Source of the DNA: Hypericum androsaemum
Lineage: Eukaryota; Streptophyta; Magnoliopsida; Malpighiales; Hypericaceae
Reading direction: 5' to 3'
Assembly: GCA_963995505.1 (NCBI GenBank)
Contig: OZ023195.1
Location: 5,290,109 to 5,354,108 of the forward strand
Length of the DNA stretch: 64,000 nt
Part shown: positions 45,803 through 57,929 of the stretch, piece by piece
Numbering within the stretch: position 1 is the first letter of the stretch
Layout: the number at the start of each line of letters is the position of its first letter
Translations under genes and position numbers: made by a program
The notes under the pieces: generated by a model
Databases searched by the model: none
What the model saw: only the letters and a program-made list of their open reading frames with translations
What the model was told of the DNA's origin: nothing

Positions 45803-46170
45803 AAGAGTGTTCCAGGTCACATTATTTTGAAGCAAGCCATTTAAGTTCACGTCACTGAGAAAATATGCACCCGACAGACAATCAGGTAAAGAGCCCTCTC
45901 TCTGTTAATCATTGGCAGAATCATATTGTGTTTCATTTATATCATTATTATTAAGCACTTGTGCGAGGCCAAGATATCAATCAGCTGAAACTGCCAGCAG
46001 AATTCTTTTTCTACTTCCACAAGCAACAAGGAAGACAAAACGAGAACTGAAAACAGGTAGGGTAAGCAACATGAATCGGTAGTGAATGGGAGGAAGAGAT
46101 ACTACATACCTTAAGAGACAGACTTTGTTGGGTTCAAATTGAGTAGGGACAAGGCTTATCTTCACTGAAA
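45798..46170 (-). pseudogene. Relic of an unidentified minus-strand spliced gene
   Basis: On the minus strand, a 46100-46165 block (SLVPTQFEPNKVCLLR) is bounded by a TTTCAG acceptor and an AAG/GTATGT donor. A further block at about 45800-45975 reads QVLNNNDINETQYDS, one in-frame TAA, then LPDCLSGAYFLSDVNLNG and onward. The codon content looks like real protein, yet the stop and the lack of flanking exons point to a decayed piece. I do not recognise the protein. Confidence 0.35.
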
Positions 46171-46499
46171 GAGATCAAAAAGGATTGAATAACAAGGTGG
46201 GGTAATATTGGCAAACTACTATTAACTAAATCAACTACAAATTAAGAACAATATAGTTATATAAATATTAAAAAAAAGAAAAACCCCATAAAATACATTA
46301 AATTTGACAACAAAAGATGCAAAAATCCTAAACCTTCTACTCTAAAAAATTGACAACAAAAAATGCAAATTGACAGCCGATTAAAATTGACAATATTAAA
46401 ATTTCGTTTGGAATATTCTTATGGAAATACAATTGTATGAATACAAATTCAATAAAAACAACAACACTAAAAAATACAGATACAATTATAGATTTATTG

Positions 46500-46830
46500 G
46501 TTTTCTTCTTCTCTGGTATTGATATCCTTCTATGATATTGGTATCCTTCTATTCTGATATTGGTTTCCACGTTCTCCAATATTGGTTTCATTCTTCTCCG
46601 ATATGGTTTCCTTCTACTCCAATATTTGTTTCATTATACTCCGATATTTGTATCCTTCTTCTGTGATATTAGTTTTCTTCTACTCTGATATTGGTATCCT
46701 CGGATATTGATTTTTTTCTGCTCCAATATTGGTATCTTTCTGCTACGATATTAGTTTTTTTCTGCTCTAATATTGGTATCCTTCTAATATAATATTGGTT
46801 TCGTTGTTCTCTGATATTGGTACTTTTCAA
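46500..46830. repeat. Degenerate minisatellite, ~27-bp unit
   Basis: About a dozen imperfect repeats of a unit like GATATTGGTATCCTTCTACTCC run through this stretch. Units vary in TCC/TTT endings. ORFs across it are by-products. Confidence 0.85.
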
Positions 46831-48130
46831 CAAGGTATTAACAGACCGATCAACGGCACAAAGACTACAACAAGAACAACATGAAATGGAACATCAAAAC
46901 AAAAACTAACAAATCGGCGAAGACACAAATAGTAGGTTGTACACATCACACCTATCCCTAAAAACCACCTAAATGAAGACACAAGTCGATAAGACATTAG
47001 CCCATCAAAATACTGACTACGAGACTATTGAACATAATGTTTGAGCCTTGGTTCGTAGAAATAAATTTTATTATTAGGGTGACGAAACTGTTGTATATGG
47101 ACTTTCCACATCTGGGTCTCAATTGATCTCAGAGCCCCGAAGATAGTAAATAATAATTTATAAATGAATAAATAATTATATTGAATTAATTGATTGATAT
47201 ATTTCTGTAGATTAATAACCTGGACAATCTTTGTGGTAGCCAAATTAGGCGCATATTATGTCGTCAAGCTAAAATTTTCAGAGATCGTTATCTCTAATAT
47301 TTAGGAGTCCATTGATACGGACACCAACAGGGAGACAAGGTTCGTTATCTCTAATCTTTGAGAATCGATTAATTATTTTTTAGTAAAATCATTAATACTG
47401 TCGAAAATATTAAATCAGGTAAAAAAATGTTAGGAGCAAAAAAAAAGGGAGATTAAAGAGTTCCTGAGGAGGAGAGCGGGAGAGGAGGCGAATGAAGAGA
47501 GGAGAAAGAGTTGAAGAGGTACCATTGGCATGGAGGAGCAGCGATTAGGCGGCGGACGGCGGTTAGGCGCAAGGAAGAGATGAAGAGAGGAAGAGAGGCA
47601 GGAGAGATGAGATTTTTTTTGGATTAAAAAGAAGAAAAGTGGACATAATCTCGTGAAACCTTAATAGGGTTTCTTTGGATAAAAACTCGAAAATACCTCC
47701 GGTGGATTTTGGCCATCAGATCTATAAAAAAAGGAATCTGATCAAATCTAACGGCCTAAATTTAGTCCATACTATGAGGACGACTTTTATGTAGTCCCCA
47801 CTGAATCCAAATCCGACATTGTTGCCCTAAATTCCTTTTAGCCGGAGCATTAGCGCACCACCATAATTTGCCACTTAACAAAAAGAAGATCAGGAGGACT
47901 CTAAGGTAGCATAATAAGCAAAGAAAAGATCCATTTTATCATATACAGAAAAAGAGCCACCAGCGACATCACACTTAAATGTTCATTTTCCTCCGCAATA
48001 AAATTTGCGGGAAACAGAAGTCACCAGCTCCATAATCCTAAAACTATCCAATACTATCCAAACACAGCACAAGCGCTACCTCATTTTTGACAGAATACTT
48101 ACTGATACACATGTAGACGAACAATTTGCT
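46831..48130. other. Intergenic DNA
   Basis: No gene could be supported. 47450-47620 is strongly purine-rich (GAGGAGAG-type). Confidence 0.45.
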
Positions 48131-48138
48131 CATTCATT

Positions 48139-48542
48139 CATTCCTGCCGCTGCTCTCCCCCTGAGACAGTTTGAATCCTCCCCCCACCGGAATCCGCCGT
48201 CGGGAGAGCATTTCTTCCAGCCGAACGAACGACGACAACCGGACGAACTCGCTTCTCCGCCTCGAAACCTTTTTTAAGTAGGGAATTTAAAAACCAGTTA
48301 GCTTCTGATTGAAATTTAGAAGCAGCAATTAGAGATAAGTAGAAAAACGGCGTCGTTACCTTGTGGAAGCGGGAGTTGAGACCATATGGAGGCGATCGCG
48401 GGATGGAGCGAGCGGGTGCTAAAGTGAGCAGCGTAGGAGGAGGCGGTGTATTATTTGCTGGGGAAGGCGGATGGATGGCGGTCGTCGTTAGGGGCGGGGA
48501 AGGGTGTGTTGGGGGCAGACTGTCAAGGAGGGGGACACGCAT
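48139..48542 (-). CDS. Possible small minus-strand gene, proline-rich N-terminus
   Basis: The ATG at 48542 opens MRVPLLDSLPPTHPSPPLTT followed by more proline/serine/threonine-rich sequence, up to an AAG/GTAACG donor-like site at about 48357-48364. The frame stays open through the putative intron to a stop at 48139, so it could be unspliced (134 aa) or have two exons with an acceptor near 48277. The region is CpG-rich compared with its surroundings. No domain is recognised. It could be a targeting-peptide-like start or chance. Confidence 0.3.
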
Positions 48543-48589
48543 CTTCTTCTTAGATGGTTAACTAGAAGAAGATATAGCAATTTGGCGTA

Positions 48590-49520
48590 TGGCTTGTATG
48601 ATTGGGTTGTTTTGCCAGACCATAGAGCAAAATGTCGTTCTAGGGCTTTGTGGTTGGCTGGCATCGAGACTTTGTAACATCGTGCGTGCGTGCGTGCGTG
48701 GACATGTTAATTGTTGGACAACGTGGATGATGGACTCTGTGTTGTTTGTTAGTTTCCTGCTCTTCTTTTTCTTTTTCCTCTGGCTCTTTGACTCAGCTGG
48801 TTACCTATTGAATATGCTGGTGACACTCTGGGTATTTAATTATCTTGACAGGTCCCTCCCACAAGATTCATTGAGTTGCTCTGGTGGTGGATTGAGAAGA
48901 AGTTCAGATGCTTCCACTCCAGAGGTATCTCGGTTGAATGGCCAATTCTGACATCTGTTTATATGTAATTGAATCCATTTGTCTGGTTAATTGAATGACC
49001 AACATCTCATCCTCTAGGAATGGGAACCTCACATTCCTTGCTTCTCTACGACAATCTTCTTTGTCCAAGTCCCGCGTTGCCTCATCACCCGCAGAATGCT
49101 TAGCCGTTTGATTTCATAAACAATGGCCTACTCTTTTTTAATATATATATATATATATATATGATGTTGAAGTTTAAGCATTAATAAATGTAAATTCTTT
49201 ACTACTTCAATCAACGTCTAACAGTTCATTGCTCTCAAAAATCATAATCTTTCACACAAAAATTACAATCCATATACATAAATTTTTGGTGAAAAATATA
49301 TAATAATTAGGCCTCTTTAAGAACAGTTCTTGGAATAATATTTTTTTAACTAAGATCTCTGAGTATCTTACTATTAGAATTCAAGTCCACTTACTATAAA
49401 TAAGAATTTCTATTTTTTTTTGGTAGAACACATCCACATATTTATATACACACACGTGCACGTATATATGCATCTATCCAGTGTGTCCAATATATCACAG
49501 CCCTTGTGCATGCGCAAGTG
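48590..49520. other. Intergenic DNA with microsatellites
   Basis: A GTGC/GCGT run at 48681-48699 and a TA run at 49142-49162. Nothing gene-like was seen. Confidence 0.5.
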
Positions 49521-49523
49521 CAG

Positions 49524-50062
49524 GTGGTCACTGATCAAACGACGTGAAGAACTACTGGAACACCCACCTGAGAAAGAAGACGGCAACGTCTAGCAAAGAG
49601 CAAGGAGTCTCCAAAACTCTAGCTACCACTACTCCAAAGATGGCGATGACCAGGAGCAACATCTTCAAGCCCCACCTGCCCTCGGACCTTCTCGAATCCC
49701 TCCATTGATGATCATACGGTCCCCAACATTGACACCCAGAAGAAACTGTCCACCGCCCAAACGACGTCGTTGCAAGACAACAGTTTGAGTAGGTGGTGGG
49801 AGGATTTGTTTGGTATCGGCGAAGTCAGACGACGGTGAAGTTTTCTGCGAAGAAGTTGCACTAGAGGTTGAGACAAATATTAATGACGGGGAAGTACCTG
49901 GTCCTAACAATTTGTGGAGCACTGGACCAACTTTTCGTTTGATGTGGACCTATGGAGTCTACTTGATACGGAGGATGCGATTGTGGCCCGGTGGTATCCG
50001 ATGGGCCAGTGTGTGATACGCTTTTTGCGAAACCCCATGGCTTTATACGACATTGAGTTTTA
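49524..50062 (+). pseudogene. R2R3-MYB transcription factor relic, last exon
   Basis: Following a TGCAG acceptor, the frame reads a damaged end of the R3 repeat: a TGA at 49533-49535, then SNDVKNYWNTHLRKK, matching the TDNEVKNYWNTHL signature of plant R2R3-MYBs. The C-terminal region continues (MTRSNIFKPHLPSDLLESLH) to another stop at about 49706. A final piece in a shifted frame reads FDVDLWSLLDTEDAIVARW, typical of the tail of this type of regulator. Exons 1-2 (R2 and most of R3) are absent upstream. It is a non-functional relic. Confidence 0.75.
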
Positions 50063-51270
50063 AAGTTTTGCTACGCTGTACTTTTCTTGTACGGTGATGT
50101 GGATCTTTTATTTCTTATGTATTTGGATACTGTCAATCGAATACTATTTTTTACTCGTTATATATAAAATAGGGTATTATTAAACAATAATTTAGGATGT
50201 CTTTATTTATAAAATTTTTACAATCCTAAAATTTGAATCCAGACCTTCACTTTAACCAACTCCAAAGGGTAATCTTTTACGATCTTGTATTGTGTGAGTG
50301 AGTATTTTAATAGTATTTTTCATTTCTGAAATTTTAATTTAAGATTTTTTAATTTAAGTATCTTACAATTTGAATGGGGTCTCCAGTCTTTTGGAATTCT
50401 TTTTCAGAATTAAAATACTTCTCTTATATCTTTAAGTAGAAAAGTCGTTATACAAAAGATCACTTAATTTCAGTGGTAGATGTAGTAATCAATTTGGTGC
50501 ACATAATCTTAATCTCCACATTGTCGCTACTCAATTTATCATTTCATTCGCCAAACGTGGAGTGTGTCTAAATCTACACCTAAACAACAATCAAGTGACG
50601 TAGTTTGCCGTGATCTTGCAATCCGAAAGAACTTGTACATTCATGATCCATGTGTAGTTGCATGCCACCGGCTCTATGACAAGGTTTTGCCCAGACTTCA
50701 GCTGCTAAATTGAGGCAGCTTGTAATGAAAAATTTTGACCATTAATGATATTGGCCTAAGTGGTTTCTAGCAATCGCCACACTTTGATCTTCCGATTTCC
50801 ATGCCGCATCGCAATTTACTATCACCTCGTATTTTTTAGGTGGTTTCCAACTGTGATCTCGCCTTTTCCTTGATCAGATCCTACACATGATTGAGTCCCT
50901 TCAAAGATGGCTTTGTTTCTACATTTTCAAATCTGCCAACATTGTTAGTGATATTTGGTCATCTGCTTTCCTCTCGTGTAGCTATTGTTTTGTTTCAATA
51001 AACAACCTTCTGAAGTTCATGGCTGCAATTCATCTGCTTTGTGCCTCATGGAACTATTGAACCAAGTAACTCTAGCATGAGTGCAAAATAAAAGCATATC
51101 AACAACTGTTTTAGCCCCATAAATTATCCACTTATATATTCCTTCTTTTTCATTTTTTAAAATAAAAATTTAAGCGAGTTGGCCTAAAATCTGGGACTCT
51201 AGACAATATTGGGCTTTGTTTTCCTCACAACCAAAGTTTTGACATTTTCGCAAGGGGTGAGAATTGACCC

Positions 51271-51841
51271 TGTAACGCCCCGTGATTTGATCGACTGTCT
51301 CCACAGACCAACACAGGTTTTTTCCAGCATGTTTTATCCTCACTCGCATGCATCCCGGAAAACTTCCCAGGAGGTCACCCATCCTGAGTGCACCTTGTTG
51401 ATATGGATAGTACCAATCAAATCACTTAAGCGTTTCAGACAGAACAGATCGGGGTATCACATACACCCCTCCTTAAATACGCGACGTCCTCGTCGCGCCA
51501 GATACAAACAGTCCCAGAATCCCTCGGTTGCAGATGCGTTCGATCCCCGAACCACACCGTACAAGCCGAGGTCGCTCTGATACCAAATGTAACGCTCCGT
51601 GATTTGACCGACTGTCTCCACAGACCAACACGAGTCTTTTCTAGCGTGCTTTGTCCTCACTCACACGCACCCTGGGAAACTTCCCAGGAGGTCACCCATT
51701 CTGATCCTACTCCCGGCCAAACGCGTTTAACCTTGGAGTTCTCTCAGGATGTGTGCCAGAAAAGAAGGTGCACCTTGTTGGTATGGATAGTACCAATCAA
51801 ATCACTTAAGTGTTTCAGACATAACAGATCGGGGTATCACA
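51271..51841 (-). mobile_element. Cassandra-type TRIM with 5S rRNA-like LTR sequence
   Basis: The left LTR (51271-51461) and right LTR (51588-51841) start TGTAACGC and end GGGGTATCACA. The TSD is GACCC (51266-51270 and 51842-51846). A TGGTATCAGAGC primer site (51574-51585, minus) gives minus orientation. The right LTR, read on the minus strand, contains a stretch (about 51675-51750) very like the second half of plant 5S rRNA, including GGGTGACCTCCTGGGAAGT and AACTCCAAGGTTAAACGC-like motifs. This identifies Cassandra. The left LTR lacks ~63 bp of the 5S-like core. The element carries no protein. Confidence 0.93.
51675..51750 (-). ncRNA. 5S rRNA-derived sequence in the Cassandra LTR
   Basis: On the minus strand it resembles the internal promoter region and 3' half of 5S rRNA: AACTCC(A)A(G)GTTAA, a GAGTAGG block, then ATGGGTGACCTCCTGGGAAG. 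It is a domesticated LTR module, not a functional 5S gene; the first part of the 5S sequence is degenerate. Confidence 0.8.
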
Positions 51842-51849
51842 GACCCACC

Positions 51850-52255
51850 GACCTCTAGGAAACGAGGTAATATCCGTTGACATCCTACCCGCCAAGCATT
51901 TGTTATTCCTTCTTTTCATTGTATGTGCAGTTGGTATGCTTTGAGTTGAAAGTCTCCATGCGAAGCTCCTTATTTTTGAGGCGCATATGGATTTCCAATA
52001 GCTCGAGTCTTCTGTCCCTACAAGATCAGTTAAGTTTTGGTCAAAAGCTTTTTTTAGGAGCATGTTGCGTACTTTGGCTAAATAATTCCCATCCTTGGCA
52101 TGGCTCCACACGTTTCTATCCTCAAATTGTGTCTGTGGTTGCCTTAAATTGACTGCTGCTTCTACTCCTTGCACGCTAAACAAATTTGTTAGCAGTTCCC
52201 AATTCCATTCTCGTGTTCCTTCATCAATTAATTCTTCCATGAGGTGAATGTTCAT
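51850..52255 (-). mobile_element. LINE ORF2 C-terminal fragment, minus strand
   Basis: A 146-codon open frame on the minus strand includes VWSHAKDGNYLAKVRNMLL and WKSICASKIRSFAWRLSTQS, characteristic of the region just before and in the zinc-binding RVT domain of plant LINEs. The end of this piece lies inside the segmental duplication; its relative is at about 58965-59215. Confidence 0.75.
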
Positions 52256-52499
52256 GTGTTTTTAGACTTTCAGATTGTATCCTCGCTCCTCCTAAGCTCC
52301 GCACCTATTGATCCTGCCAAATATTTATGCTTTTTCTAATGAACATTCATTCCTTGTCACACCCATAAGCTCCTGCTCTGCTCTGCCTACAACATGTTAG
52401 TTTTGGGAAAATATGGTCTTTTAAGATATTTAGCACATAGCATGTCAGGATTTGTTAATAATCTCCTTGTTTACCAAACCTGCATTATTAAATAATTTC

Positions 52500-52900
52500 A
52501 TGTTTTTGAAGTATAGACCACCTACATTTTTTTAATTGTGAAATCTTGTCCCAACTTGATTATCGTATATTCTTGTGCTCTCTGTCTCGTTTCCACCAGT
52601 CCTGCCAAAATTATATAATTTTTTTACAAAATTCTTTGAGAGATTGTATACCAATGGCTTTCTTGAATTTCATCCACCAATTCTTCAATTTCGAGCAAGG
52701 ATATTGTTGTGAGTTACAAGTTTCATTCAGGCAACCTAGAGACAGCATCAACCAATGTGTTGTCACTTCCCTTTCCGTACTCGGTTTGATAGTCATGCCC
52801 GATAAATTTAGCTATCCAAGAATATTGGCTTGCACTTGATAGATTCTGAGTTAATATGAACTTTAGGCTTTTATGATGCATCATGATAATAAATAAAACT
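52500..52900 (-). mobile_element. Ty3/gypsy RNase H fragment, minus strand
   Basis: The minus strand reads HHKSLKFILTQNLSSASQ, WIAKFIGHDYQTEYGKGSDN and DAVSRLPE, which is the end of a gypsy RNase H. A decayed connection toward the integrase follows. No LTRs were found. Confidence 0.75.
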
Positions 52901-53039
52901 CCTTCCCACCAAATAATGATGTCATTTAAAAACACCCAAATGAGTACCGAAAAAAACCGAACCGAAAGTTAAAAACAGTTTCGCGGTACGGTTTGAAACT
53001 GCTGGAGCAGTACAGTGTCGGTTTGGGTTTCGTACCGAG

Positions 53040-53262
53040 CCGCGAAACCGAGAGCATATAAAACCACGTCGTTTTGGGTACGCTATATAAACTCAGATTT
53101 TAACCTTCAGCCCATCCCAATCCCATTATTCCCATTTCTGATTTCCCGACTCTTCCACAATCCTCGTCCCTATCGTCCCCGACGGACGACCGAGCGCCAG
53201 CCCCGTCGTCCCTCCGACCACCAACCTCGTCTCCTCTGAACACCGTCGTCCCTAAGAAGGTA
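53040..53262 (+). promoter_or_regulatory. Candidate promoter and 5' UTR exon of the PTAR1-like gene
   Basis: TATA-type motifs GCATATAAAACC (about 53055) and GCTATATAAACTC (about 53083) are followed by a C/T-rich leader and an AAG/GTAAGC donor at about 53261-53266. A TTTGATTTAG acceptor near 53770 would splice this leader to the exon with the start codon. The intervening DNA includes decayed TIR-element-like sequence (53460-53640). Confidence 0.4.
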
Positions 53263-53879
53263 AGCATTCTGAAACGTAACCCTAAGATCCTCCTCTCCCT
53301 CTCATGTGTGTGTGTTTGTTGTGTCCAGCCATCGACAATTGCAATTCGAGGCAAGTTCATACTGGTTTGCTGTGATGCGATTTCGTGAACTTGGCTGTGT
53401 GATTTTTAATGTTGTTTGTTTGCTGGATGTTTGAAGTCCCATCATGTTTAAACCCAAATTGATCCTTTGTTTTTAAGGGCATAAATGTCATTTATATGAC
53501 AAAAAACAAGTGGTAACGTCAATCAGGAACCCGAGACCAATATTTTTTAAAGAGCAGAGACGGTAAAATCAATTTTGAAAAGAGACCCTATCAGTAATTA
53601 AGGAGTTATATCAGGGACCTAAGACTAATTTTCTGTTTTAAAGTGGATTTGAATCTAAATATATGTCTATAAAAATAATTTGCTCCCAGGTCCTTAGTAT
53701 TTGGTGAAATAGACGATGGGAGACCCTGTAATTTCACTATTGATTCCATTGTTCTTGTAATTTGATTTAGGGAGTGCCCAATTTGGGTGGACTCGTTTCC
53801 CGGACCATTACGTACGAAGTGCCCAAACACAGCTTCAGAAACAGAAACCATTTCTTCGCCTTGGAAAAAAAAAAGGGAA

Positions 53880-56800
53880 ATGAAGGAGCGATGCCCCGGA
53901 GAAGAAGCATTGAGCGGTTCGGATCTTCTGGCCCGGTTCGAGAACATTCTGGAAACAGATTCTACCATGTAAGAAGCCCCGAAAATTAACATTCGAATTT
54001 ACTCATTTCCTCTCTAATTATTTTGATTTTCTGTGGTACAGTGACGAGATAGGGTTCGTGCACCCCTCTCAGTTTGCGGTTTTGGAAGCTGGCACAACCA
54101 GTAATTACTTCTGGAAGGGGGAGGGTAAACTCGGGATATCGACGGATGTCGTTCTCCCCCTGTGCAATGCAGCCAGAGAAGCCTTCTTCACTGCGGCGAG
54201 GGTTCCGGATCTCGACGAGCGTGCGGTTATGGCTCACAGCAAGGCGGTTTTGTTGTTGAGCTCTGATTTCGCTGCTGCTTGGAACTCCAGGTTGTTTTTT
54301 TTTGCCGTCTCTAACTGTTAATAATAATGACTGGTTGAGGAGAAAGAGTTGGATACTCGATTTCGAGCCTTGTGAATGGATCAGGCACTGCCAGGAGAAC
54401 CGTCCCATTTAGAGGGCTCGGTAGTGCTTGATTCTGGATTAGTAGAGGGCTAGGGTGCAGTGCATTGGGCCTGCCAAGGGCGATTTCTGGTGAACTTTTA
54501 TGCTTATCTTGGAGCGGAACGCTGCTTCCCTCAGAGCATAAACTGAGAGGACATATGGATAGATGTGATTTTTCTTACTCGTTACAGTTTGTATGGTGCA
54601 CGGCCTACTCAAATAGGCTGGAGGGATAAAGACAGAGAAAAGTACATTAACTTAACATTTTCAGAAGATGCCAGTTGATGCTTCTACTGCAGTTGCATAT
54701 TTCTTGATCTTGGATGGTTTCTGTTATGTGCCACGTAGAAGGGGAAGCAGAGACTTTGCTGGTTCAATTCAGATTAGTAGTTATTTCCTATTCAATATTT
54801 CCCATTCAGTATTTCCTAGTTAGCAGCCGGCTATATAATAACTTGGCACCCAAAGTCTTTTCCCTTCTATCTCTTTCTTTACCAGTTTCTCTCTTTCTGC
54901 TCTGGTATTGTGGAAATGATGAAAAGATATCAGCATCTTCTGTCTGTCTATTGGTTTCAGTGTTGATCTGTTCTTTATATGGGATCCCTCAGGAAGTTGA
55001 TTGTTTCAAGGAAGCAGCATATGCTCCCATTCATTGATGAGCTTGTCTTATCAGCACTCGTGCTTTCTAATTCACCCAAGAGTGACCAAGCTTGGTGCCA
55101 CAGGTGAATTTTTTTAGTTCCCTTGTCTTACTTCATTTTGAGTGCTTGAATGTACAGGATCCTTACCTCATTCATTATTACAGATGCTGGATGTTAGTTA
55201 AGTATTTCTTTTCTCCATTGCGGTCCTTGTGATTGAGTTAATTTTTGGCAGGCGGTGGGCGATCAAGATGTTAGCGGTAAAAAGTCCAATGTTGCAAGAA
55301 ATTGTGGCAAAGGAATCTGATCTTGTAGAACAAATGGCTGAGGTCTAAATTCGATCAGGATCTGATTTGATTTATCAGCTAAGGATTATTGACTGAACGT
55401 GGTTTAACCTAGTCCTATTTTTCTGTCCAGGGTACTTTTTACCTGATATTCCTTTTCTTTTCTCCATGATTAACCTGACATCTCATTTGTTGCTATTGTT
55501 TCACTGACAAGTATTAGCATAAGAAAGCACAAAGTTAAGTATGTACTTGTACGAAAAAGATGAACAAACACTTTGCGGGCTTATTTCCTTTATGATATCT
55601 TTCTTAATTTTCTAAAACTACGAGAAATTCCTCTGAACATAGCTAACAGAATCTTCTTATATATACCTGGAACTCTTTTTCAGAGATCAAAGATGAATTA
55701 TCGGGCATGGAATCATCGTTGCTGGTTAGTTTCCTATATGACGAGAGAACAGGTGCGTTCTTGAGATTTTAAGATAGCCTTCCTTAGTTTTATGAGAATA
55801 ACTTAACCTCGTTCTATGTTCAGGGAGTTTGTTTTTTACCCTTTCTATTCTCAGCCTTTTACCAGGTTGAAGAGCCTTACATACTGTGTTTTTAATTATC
55901 TCGTCTCCTATTTGGGTTTTATCTGCTCTGAGAGAGAGACGGAACTAGCAGTTGTGAGCATGAATATGTATCTATTGAATTGTGGAACTGAAAATTTTGT
56001 TTCTTCAGGTCCTAATTGAATTGAGGAAATCCAAATCCTGGGCTGCGTTGCACGTTACTGATAATTCTTGCTTTCACTACCGTGCTGTGAGTTCTTACCT
56101 TGAAAAGTTGACATGATATTAACTAGTAAACAACAAATTTTGAATGGAGATTTGAGACATGAATTCAATAACTATTTGAAACACACTGGCAGAGACTCGT
56201 ACAAAATTCAGAATACAGTAACGAGTTTACTAATACTTCATCAAAATCAGATATAATTTTCTTGCAAGTCGAGTTATTATTATTTGTAGAATTTACTTAT
56301 GCTTATCTTCATGTTTTCGCCTTGTGAGTCATGTACTTTTTTCTTGATGTGGTGTCAAAATTGCAGAGGCTATTAAGCAGTACTTTCCCTGAGTGCTGCT
56401 CCAAGCAGGAAGAATACTCTGTAGACCCAATGGTTGAAGTTGAGAAAATATTGCAGGTGCTTATTTTTTATAAGTTATGATATTCAATTTTTCTGCAGTG
56501 ATGCTGTCTACTATTCAGACAATCATATCCCTTCTGCTGAAATTATAGAAAATCACTTTGCTGTCATGTCTGGTTCTGTGCTTTCTTGCCTGGACCAATT
56601 ATTTTTTACCTTGCTTGTCTGGGCTTCTGTTTATTTGTTTGTTCTAATGGAATGGGCTTCAATTTCTAATCATGAAGCCTTAGAATGAGTTTATGCAGTG
56701 GACTTGTCAAATTTTAGCTGGCTAGGGGTAAGGCTGATGCTATGCTCTTGTGATCATTTCGTCTGGAATCTTAATGTCATTAACTACAACAGGAGGAGCT

Positions 56801-57929
56801 TGATTGGAATGAAGAACTAATTAGGAGATACATAGGAAGAGAGGTAATCCTCTCTCAGTTTCCTCTCTCTTTCTGTATGATTACTGGTTGGGTTGCGAGC
56901 AATGGTTAACGGCATGCCTACATACTGTAAATCTTCCACGGTAAGCTGGTTTAACATTTAAATGTTGTGATATGCTTAGCGTGTTTGGAACCAAGGTGAT
57001 GCATTCACAATGTTTTTTAAATGACTTCTGTTGAGAACCCTTGGCGTTTTGCATAATTATATATTCATCAGTGTCTGCCCTCCATCAAGAGTTTGTTAAG
57101 TTACGCCGTATTGGTTTTTTTGATACTTCAGCACATCCAATTCACATATATTTATAACCGTAAAATGAAAATGGGACTAAAAGTAATAGCATATGTCAAC
57201 ATAAGGACTAAAGAGTAAAAGCACACCCTTGAAAAGTAGCAAAAAAAGTCTAAATTGCCAAACTCAATGGCTGATGTGTTCCTTAAATAAAGTGCCGATG
57301 CGTCATATAACAACTAATGGCCTCATAATTTGATGGAAATCTTGACAGAGTTTTGCTGTGGAAACAGTATTGGATGTAATTATTTGATTTTTAAAGTACG
57401 ATAGATAAGTGTAATACTGGAGTTTTTTTTTGCCTATTTGGTCACTTGAAAGTTCCAATTCTGCTCCGACATCTGGCAGGCACTGTGGCTTCATCGACGC
57501 TTCCTCTCTTTGTTTTGGGTTCGATGTCTCGCAGATGATCATTCTGGCAGGATTGATCTCTTTTTGGACCATGAGCTGTGTCTAATCAATTCCTGCCTGA
57601 CCATACCCGATATTGAGTTTGAAGATTTTCAGGCGCAAGCACTGTACTCTATCACTTACATCCTATGGTTAATGAAGGTAGTATATTTCCTATTCCGAGG
57701 CATCTTTTGCGGTTGTTTACGTCTATTTTCTACGACAATAATTACAATTTTCCATGGTCATCTTGTTTATTAGCATGATATCAAGCCTTCGAGGTTTCAA
57801 TTCCATGAGAGACTGAGAGCTAGTAGCCTGAAGACCATACTGGATAACGAATTACCCGAAAGGTCTTCGTTGTGGAACAGCATACCGGGTTTCCAGGATG
57901 TGGTTGGCAAGACGGATCATGTCAGATGA
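53880..57929 (+). CDS. PTAR1-like: Protein prenyltransferase alpha-subunit repeat protein (PTAR1-like), 10 exons, 393 aa
   Basis: Ten exons join in frame (1182 nt): 53880-53968, 54042-54290, 54993-55103, 55252-55342, 55684-55752, 56009-56086, 56367-56456, 56793-56843, 57480-57677, 57774-57929. All introns are GT-AG. Exon 5 encodes NYRAWNHRCWLV, the hallmark of prenyltransferase alpha-subunit repeats; exons 2-4 give HSKAVLLLSSDFAAAWNSR, KLIVSRKQHMLPFIDELV and SDQAWCHRRWAIKML, and exon 9 LWLHRRFLSLFW. These are helical-pair repeats as in Rab and farnesyl transferase alpha subunits. Animal PTAR1 is known to pair with RabGGTB to prenylate a SNARE; the plant role is inferred. The ATG at 53880 starts the region typical of the family; an in-frame ATG at 53787 is possible but less likely. 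No defects were seen, so it looks functional. Confidence 0.9.

Larger units (their letters stand above)
50452..52015 (+). repeat. Segmental duplication flanking the PTAR1-like gene, left copy (partner 58236-59215)
   Basis: The phrase from CAAAAGATCACTTAATTTCAGTGG to GCGAAGCTCCTTATTTTTGAGGCGCATATGGAT occurs in both copies, same orientation, ~7.2 kb apart. The left copy has gained a 571-bp Cassandra element; the right copy has ~70 bp extra at about 58640-58708. Confidence 0.9.

Noticed and set aside
51675..51750. Functional 5S rRNA gene
   Set aside because: It lies inside a Cassandra LTR and lacks the intact 5' half of 5S rRNA.
53787..53880. Upstream in-frame ATG of the PTAR1-like gene as the start
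   Set aside because: The added ~31 residues look like translated leader, and the ATG at 53880 directly precedes the conserved-looking N-terminal region.
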